A stretch of DNA of 64,000 bases from contig VWZX01004666.1 of NCBI GenBank assembly GCA_013399015.1, forward strand, positions 6,602,979 through 6,666,978. The letters are read 5' to 3'. This DNA comes from Galbula dea. Lineage: Eukaryota; Chordata; Aves; Piciformes; Galbulidae. Shown here in pieces: positions 26,201-35,200 of the stretch. A model generated the notes under the pieces. The model did no database searches. It was not told the origin of the DNA and worked only from the letters and a program-made list of their open reading frames with translations. The first letter of the stretch is position 1. Every line of letters begins with the position of its first letter. A program made the position numbers and the translations under genes.

Positions 26201-29200
26201 GTCGATATAGCAACTCCAGCTTTTGCCCTCACCTACAAAGACTCTGTAATACCAGGAGAAGTAAAGGCTGATTTTATCTAAATTTAATATAAACCAGAAA
26301 GAAATTCACATTGAGTGGAAAGCACCATTTTTAGAATCAGTTTTCTAATTCTAGTGGATGGCTGCTATACTTCTCATGAAAATCTCAAGTGTTATTTGAC
26401 GTAGGTTCATGAAAGCATGTATCTTCACAGTTACTATTTCTTACCATTGCTAAAACTTGCTGCCACATTGAAACAGCAAAACACAAATTTAATTTTTGTG
26501 ATGAGTAACAGGTGGTGTAGCCATAAAAAGAGCATTTCACAAGTGGCTGCGTGGCAGTTCAGAGTTATCGATTTCCTCAGTATGTGCTAAGACCAACTGA
26601 GAAGTCTCAGCTGTACATTTCTTAATCTGCAGAAAATACTCTATATCAGACCTCTGAATGAATTTGCCAGGGTTTAGGAGAAAAAAAGTGCTGCACTAAG
26701 GGAAATAGTTAAGTATGTATTCTACCATATTACACTCCACAAATGTCCTGTACAAGTTTGAAAGGTAATAAAACTTCAGTGAATCATCTGATTTCTCCCT
26801 GAAGCTCTAACTGCTTTATTTAGTTGATTACCTAGCAAGGTTTAGGCATCAGAAGCTGGAAAAAATAATGGTCAACAGGATTTGGTATAGAAGCCATTCA
26901 CGGAAATGGGGATCTTATGAGTTCCTTTACTAAAACACCACAGACTATTAAAAAGACGTCAGAGATTTCTTTCAATTTGTGTAGAAGGAGGCACTATTTC
27001 AGAAGTGCTGCTTTTCTCTCAGGCAGACATGTCATGTTCTGTGAATACTGTTGTATGCTATAAAGTAAGATTTAAAGAGACTGGAGTGTCCTGGACAGAG
27101 GCATTATCAGGCAAACAAGTCTTGATGCATCCAGTGCAAAAGCAGAGCCCCTTTTAGTTCCCATAAACACTGTAGCAGCAAATGATCCTGTAATCCTGAT
27201 CTGTCTGACATTTGGAGTAAAATACAATGACTCCAAGTGATTATTTTGAATATGGTAAGTCATCCCTGTTGTATCCATGTATATAGTTCTCACAGGGTGA
27301 ATTTGGCTGTCTGTAAGCTGCTCAGTAAGTCTGTGAAGTTTTCTTACAGGAGTCATTGTTGAGTTAATGCTTTGCAGTTCTTTCTAAAGGGCAACGAGAA
27401 GTTCTACATTATACTTGAATGAAAGGAGGTAGATGTCAGGCTTTATTAATGTATGGCTGCAAAGTGTAAATGAATAATGCTACATATTGACTTTATGTGC
27501 AAAAAGCATTATACTTGTTAATAAAGAGCTTTTCTATTTAGAAGACATCAGGAATAGTGCTTATACTAAAAGCTTGACAGCCCTAAATAGAATTAGCTAT
27601 GTAGAAACAGCTTATTCTCCAGCCAGTTTTGCCCAATTCCTTTCAATCATATAATTGTACCTTTACCTAACCATAATTCTAGATTCTAACCACAGGTCTC
27701 TGTTCCATCCTCGATTTCTGCGAGGTGAGAAGTAGAAAAAAAATATTAAGTAAGTTCCATGTCACCAGGTGGAAGATACCCAGTAAGACAAAGTAAAAAC
27801 CCAATGCATTAGACTTGTTTGGCTTTCTGCAGATATTCCCACAGCATGCATTTTTTAAGCTAAATTGCGTCAGGAAAATAGTAATTTAAAAAAAAAAAAA
27901 GTAGTAAAAATGGCTGTAATATCTGATAGGGGAATTACTTTTTCTTTTTGCAATTTTTAACTTGGAAGAATGACATTCCTGTAACATTTTGAGTTCCAGA
28001 GAATGGCAACATTGAAACTTTTAAGATAACCATAAAGATTTTGCAAAAGCAAATCAGACCCAGTCTGTCAAATGACGTCTATTATTGGATCCTATCTGTC
28101 AATAGACTCCCCTGCATTCTCATGGTAAGCTGATGATATGACTATAACTGATGAAAGGAATCATTCCTCATTTATTTTGCTGTCATTTAGAACGGATCAC
28201 GGAATTCCTCATGTGGAGCTGGGAGGAAAGAACTTCTCACCATCCTAGACCAATTAAACAAAAAGTACCTTTGTTTAAATCATTGATTAAGCTCACATCT
28301 TTTTTAACTTCTTGATCTAAGTCTCTTGCACTATTAAAACTGCCTTACTGATTTTTCTAATTCCAAAATCCACTATTGCGGCTGCTAATAGCATTAATGT
28401 TTTTTGAGCTGTGTGGAAAAAATGGGTGGATAAAAGCCTGTCATTGAACTGTCCAACATAATCCCTTGGCTTCAGCTGTTTCTTAGAAAGTCATTAAGAT
28501 AGTAGAAAAGTCAACATAATCCAGTTATCCTCAGTCAAATACAGAAGGCCTAGCATGAAATATTTTCTTTTAGGATGCTTCTTCCTTTAAGGGCTGCCAA
28601 CACAGGTATCAATGGCAATTTCCATATATCAGTCATTTAGTCTGTCTTTGCTGTAGCCGTAGTAAAAGCATGGATTTCTAAAGGTCACTAGTGTGGAGAA
28701 CAGTTGTCTTTATCAAGACTTCTCACTTTCCTAAAAGGTGTTCTCCAAATCCCTCCTAGAAAGGGAAGAAATGAGAAATAGCCTGAAAGCATCATTGAAG
28801 AATTTAATACATAACTGCATGGAAAGGTTATCACATTACTTTTCCCTGATCCTGTTAACACCTTTATTTTACTTGGCAGAGTAGAGTTTATCCATTTAGA
28901 CTCAGCCCAACAGCTGTTGCTCAGACAAAAACTTGTATCAGAGAGTGCTGTGCCTGAGCAGGGTGCATGACAGAGTGTATTGAAATATTTATGCTAAATG
29001 CCATGCATATTTTTCAGCCTCTCAGGGAAAGAACAATGGGGATTTGTGTTTAGAACTTTTGGCTCTCTCCTAAAATTTTTTAAGGAACTTTTTGCTCACT
29101 CTTGCCAGGTCTTTTTCACCCATGAAGCACTACAACAGCTACAAACAAATATAGATAGCAACAATTATTTACTACCTTTGCCAAGGCCTGGGAATAAAAA

Positions 29201-32200
29201 TAACTAAATCTGTATTTGTTTTTTATAGAAAAGTGTGGGCTGTCTCTTATGACCAGTTTGCACTAGCCAAAAAGCACTAAATGGTGGGCTTCTGATAGAC
29301 CTTGGAAATTACCAATTTGAAAATGCAGAGAAATATATCACATCCTTTATGCTATGGGTAGTAATGATGTAGAGTTACCCTGCAAATATTGACATAAAAT
29401 AGTGTGTGACATAAAGCAGTTCACAGAATGGATTCCTGTGAATACATCTAATAACAAGCATTTGACAGTGTCTCTGAGACTATTTGTTGCTACTCATGCA
29501 GTGGGCACATTTTAATTTGGACATTTCATTCTATTGCCTCTTAAAATTCTAAGTTCTAGTCTACCACTCCCTGAATGAAAATATCATTTTCACATATTTA
29601 ACAAGTTATAGGCTAGAAAAATACCTGTGTCAAGCATTCCATGAGTCGAGCGCTGTTTGCATCAAGCTTTTATGAAACAGTTGCAAATAATGAGCAAAAC
29701 AAGCCTCAGTCCAAGTCACCAGAATTTTTCAGTTCATATCTCTTTTTATTGTGTGTGTAGAGCCCAAACAAGCACAGCCTTGATCCTGTATGCTGGGATC
29801 TCTACGTGCTGCTACAATAAGAGGTGTTTGTTAATATGCATAATTTCTGCATAGACAAATACAATAGTAATTTGCTAATAAATTCATTGATTACCCTTTT
29901 GACAGCATTTCTTTTTAAAATTAGCCAAATAAAGTCAGTTTTGCTAGGCCAGTGGTTTGAATACTTATTGTTTTTCTTTGTCTCTAGATTGGAGAACCAA
30001 AACTTGTGTTCTGCCTGGACTGCTCTGCAGAAACCATGAGTAATCAGAGTAGTGAGCACTCTGATAACACTGAAACCATACAGGAAGGACTTGAAAGCTA
30101 TTTCAAAGCATTGGAAGCTGTGATTGCATACTATGAAGGGAAGACACAGTTATGCAAGGTAAATTGCTTGACCTTTTTAATTAAATTATTAGGGTTTAAT
30201 TCCATTATATGAACAATATTCGGAAAATACTGAGATGACAACATTTATGAGCTGTATTAGTTTCTGCACTTTCCAGTTTGCTCTCATGTTATGCTTTCCT
30301 GGTTTGTATGCAACTTTTACAAACCTCTGAGTTTCGCAGTACAATGTGAAAGAATAAAACCACAGATCTATCTTAACATATCCTGAATCACTACCTCATC
30401 TGTATAGAATCTCTTCTTAAACACTAATTCTGGAAAGCTTTTCTTTAAGTATTAGGATTTATTTCTCAGTAAGGGCTTTCAGAATTAGGATGAAAGATTA
30501 TGTTAATCTTAAATTTATAAAACTGACAGTATATATCCCGAAATAAAACAGACTTGCACACAAGAAGAATCTTTCTGCTGGAATGAATGATATAGTTATA
30601 TTAATTTCAATGAATTGCCTCAGTTTACACCTGCTCAGGATGTGATATTTGAAGCATTCTTCTTACTCACTAATCGTTACTTTACATAGAAGCAAGAGAG
30701 ATTCCCTCAGTGCAATTATCTATGTATATGCTAAGACATCTGTAAACTCATTTACATGGGATATTTGTATTTCTTTTTATATATTTCTCTGCTCTGTCAC
30801 GGAAAACTGCCCTTTATGTTCAGCTACAAAAAGATCTAGTCCTACTGATCCTTCCTGTCTTAAAAGGAAAAGAATCCAATAATAAATGAAGTAAATGTGC
30901 ATGTAGAAAACATATAAATCATAATTCTAAACCTTTAAGCTCTGCAGAGTTGCCAAAAGAGAAACAGGAAGCTAATTTATGCACACATAGCCTGACCTGA
31001 GAACAGAGTAAATTATGTTGTCCTGAGAAAACTGATATTCAAAGTCCTGATATACATCCTTTGCTAACCCCATAGAAAGTGCGCAGAAGGCAAACTCTAC
31101 AGAAGAAACATAAAATCAAATCAAAACAAACAACCCAATTACTTTTCTTTTTTGAGTATCAAAATTATTATCTGGTTTTATTTGTATTTTCTTTGACAAG
31201 CTACCTTGCCAACATTGCAAGGATGTGGCTAATTAAGAATTCAGTACAATACACATTACAGCAACACAGTGCAAAGCGAAGCAAAGCAGAGCTCTCTGTA
31301 TCTCTGAGATCCTGTTCAAGTGAGCAGTGCCTAGCACAGTGTTTCCCATTTTGAGGCATCAGAGAATTGACAACCCCAAGGAGAATGAAACTACACTAAA
31401 TACTTCCACACAGATTTTGCATTCATGGTCTGCCTTATTTCACTTGACATGGACTCATTAATATTTGACGTGCCCTTCATTAATGCTTCTGCTGTACTTC
31501 CACTGCAAGCTTCTGCTCCATCCCCTATGCAATCTATCCAATGGCAAAACACGTGGTCTTTTCATGAAAGTTATAGCTGAGTAGCTCCTTAAGGGACTTG
31601 CCTCATATTTGGGTCAGAAATGGATGTGTGCTTTGTACTCTTTTATCATTAGTTTTTATGGGAACTGACGTGGTGTGTTTGCATGTTAGAAAATACTCAT
31701 GCATTGCTTAAAAGGTGCTTACACTGTTTTTCTTACAATGTCTGTACATTGTCTGTACTTGCTTCTGATGAATGTAGGTGTTCAATGTACTTCCATATTC
31801 TGGGTAGAACTACTGGCCGCGGAAGCTCTGTAAAATCAGCTTTATAAACATTCTCGTATAAAATGTCCTTTCAAGGCTGAAAAAATGTGGTCTATTTTTC
31901 TTGAACACAGGTACTCTGTATTGAAATGTCTACCTCATCTGCTCTTTGTTAAACTGATAAAATACACATATGCTTTTAAAGATGTCATTCCATCATGTAT
32001 TTAAGTAGAGAGACGCCTGACTACCAACCCTTATGTTGTAGACAAATACATACTAATTATCAGCATGTAACTGAGAACTGTCAAAATACTCATCAGAGGT
32101 AGACTTTTAAAATTAATGCTCTCAATCACCCTTAGCCAGCCTCAGGTACAAGTCTGCAGCCTGGTGCCTGTACAGCAAGGAGGAGAAACAAGAACAGTTT

Positions 32201-35200
32201 TCATACAAGAAACATGTTAATGTTTTGTTGTTCATGTGTGAACACATGAACAACATGTGTGAGCAGTGATTTTTTTAACCAAGTGGTGTTGAACAGGTGT
32301 GGGAATCTATTTTAAAATTTACTTTCCACCTATAGTGAATGTGGAGAAGTAGGTCTGAGCACTTATTTGCACAGAGCAATTGGCATCAGTAGCTATTCTG
32401 ATCCAAATATTCCCTATCAGTTCTGCAGTGCACAGTGCTAGAAAAAAATATAATAATAATTTTTAAAAAGTTACCTTAAAGCAGGTTGTAGAGAGGAGAG
32501 TGATGGCCTCTTCTTAGTTGTGACTAGCAATAGGACTAGAGGGAATGGGTTCAAACTATGCCAGGGAAGGTTTAGATTGGATATTGGGAAAAATTTCTTC
32601 ACTGGAAGAGCGGTGAAGTATTGGAACAGGCTGCCCAGGGAAGTGGTGGAGTCACCATCCCTGGAGGTTTTCAAAAAAAGGGTAGATGTGGCACTTAGGG
32701 GGATGGGTTAGGGATAGCACTAGTGTAGGGCTGTCGGTTGGACTTGATGATCTTGAAGGTCCTTTCCAACTGTGAGATGTTTCTATGTTTCTATAAGTGA
32801 TGGCCAAAGTGTCTGAAGAGAAACTATTTAAGAGAGGAGGAAGAGAAGAGTCTAAAAGAATCTTTAGTTGTCATCTTCTGGAAAGTTATTCCTGCCCAGC
32901 CTTGGTGGTTTTTTTGTTTGGTTGGTTGGGTTTTGTGTTTTGTTTGTTTATTTTTTTTGGTTTGGTTTCGTTTTCTGGGGGGGTTTTTTTGGTGTTGTTT
33001 TTTGTTTTCTCCAAAAGAAGCAGCTCTTGGGTGGAAGGCTCATGAGCTTCATGAGCTTTATTAGCTTTATGTCCCTTGAGATTCCAGCTCTGCACTTTCT
33101 TAAGAAATCACAGGGGTGGACACTGAGGTTTTAAGAGGAATATTAGAGTCTAAATCCCTCCTAACTGCCATGAAAATTTAGCGTTAACCTTTTCTATCCA
33201 GCTTACTGCAATGTGTGACTAAGCATCACTAATAATTGTAGGTGAAATAGTATTTAATTATGTAAGCTATCATGTCTTGTAGGGTGTGTCTAGTAGCACC
33301 CAGTCCCTGCCTTGCCACAGAAAAGAGAATCACAATTGTTAAATAGACTTGTGTAGCAAGAAAATAAGGTTGGCACATAGGTATTATTTGATTTCTCCAT
33401 TTCAAGTGTATTTAGGGCTGGGGAAAGTTTTCCACAGACTGGGGAACAGCACATGGCAATGGTGCTGTGTGTTTAATTTGTCCTATCCATCCTAGAAGTT
33501 TTTGGTCCTGAAATATGCAGATTAAATACGCAAATGCAAAATTCAGTCCTGGGCTTGAGGCCAGCAAAAGGTCTGGTGTGGGAATTAGATGTTGGATAAG
33601 CACTCAGTGGAGAAGGAACTGATCTCAAGACGTGCTTGAGACTACACTGTCAAATTAGCTTTCTTATTCTCTGCACTGGAATGGGTGTTATGGCATGGAT
33701 AGAAGGACCCTTATAAGCACAGTAGAGACAGAAAAACTCAAGTCTGATCTAGCTTCCTCTTCAGTTATTAGGAATTCTCTCTTTGCTTTACTTGCACACA
33801 AGAGAGGAAGGTATGTGGTTGTAACAGCATTTCCATTTAAATCAATGAGAATTTTATGTCCCTCTTTAAACTTAAGAGTAATTGTAAATAGATGCATTCA
33901 TAAATAACAAATATTGTACTTGGAAATGGAATATCTTTCCATTCAGCTGACCTCTGAGCAGGAACATTGACCTGACGAAGCTGCCAAAAGATCAGGACTG
34001 TATTTGAAATTTCCCTTTAACCAAGATTACCTGTCATTGTTTCTTGCTCAGCATTAGAAATGTGAGGCATGCACAAAGGGTGTAGACTTTGGGTGCAGCT
34101 GAAACATATGTGAACCTGACAGGAATAAATAATAGGCATCCTTCCAGCCACCCAGCTGAGATGGAGAACTGTGATTTAACTCACTAGGATGTGTTTATAA
34201 ACTGACTGAAGAAGGAAGGCCTGTCCTCTGCTCACTTTTCTGCTGAGGTGTTAGATTTCTCAGTTGTGTTCTGGAAGGTGAAGTAGTTGTAACTATAAGT
34301 TAGAAACTTTCCAATTAATTTTTTTTTAAATCATGTTTTAGGGATATAAGTTCTTTCATATTCAGTTACAGAACACCCACCTGCCACTAAGGACAGCAAG
34401 CAGGTGCTCTTTAACAAAGACCTCATACTGGAGATGCAAGGACCGAAAGCACAACTCACAAAAACAACAGTGACAAGCTGCCTGAATCTGTGGGAACCAG
34501 ATGTTTCAGATGAATGAAATGAAACAAAATGCACTATGGTAGCTTCTGTAAGCAGGTAGATACTGTTGGGTTTAGAATTTTTCTCAATGATTCCCAAGAC
34601 AGAACAACAGAAAAGTGAATCTTAAAATTTAGTAGGCACCTACTTGTGTTTTAATGTGGCTAGTTGTAAATACCCTTGAATATATGGCCCTCTGTCAGTT
34701 GAGAAGAAAGGGAGGAAAAATCCTGGTTGTTTTTAATAGCTGACTCATCCTCAAAAGCTTTCTTCAAGTGACAGTATGTGGGAGGGTAATTACTAGTAGA
34801 GAAGAGCAATGCATTGGTTGTCAAGAAAGACAAAACTGATCTTACCTAGCTAACATAAGATACCTAGTAGGTGCCTTAAATACAAGTTCCTTATTCAGAG
34901 TCATCTGAGGAAAAGGGACATGAATATAACAAATCCAGTTAGGCAGTCCAGAGCAGAGGATTTTCAAGGATGGTCAAAACCCTTCACTATTTCAGATCAC
35001 ATGCTATGGAAGCTTAGCCTAAAAAGTTCAACAGAAATGCATTTTTCTTTCTATTTCCTCTTTTTTTTCAGTATTATTCTACTGTTTCTTTTTTCTAAAA
35101 TCAGTTGGAGTCCCATGATGAGTAAGCAGTAGTTATTAGATCATTATCACAAACATTTTCCATAACCATTATAAACAAACAAGTGATGATCCACCTTCTC

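Noticed and set aside
27072..27356. 94-codon minus-strand frame
   Set aside because: No recognisable motif or splice context; located in an AK5 intron.
32797..33134. Overlapping 82- and 88-codon hydrophobic frames
   Set aside because: They cross the G/T-only tract, which yields runs of Phe, Val, Leu, Gly and Trp. Artefact of low complexity.
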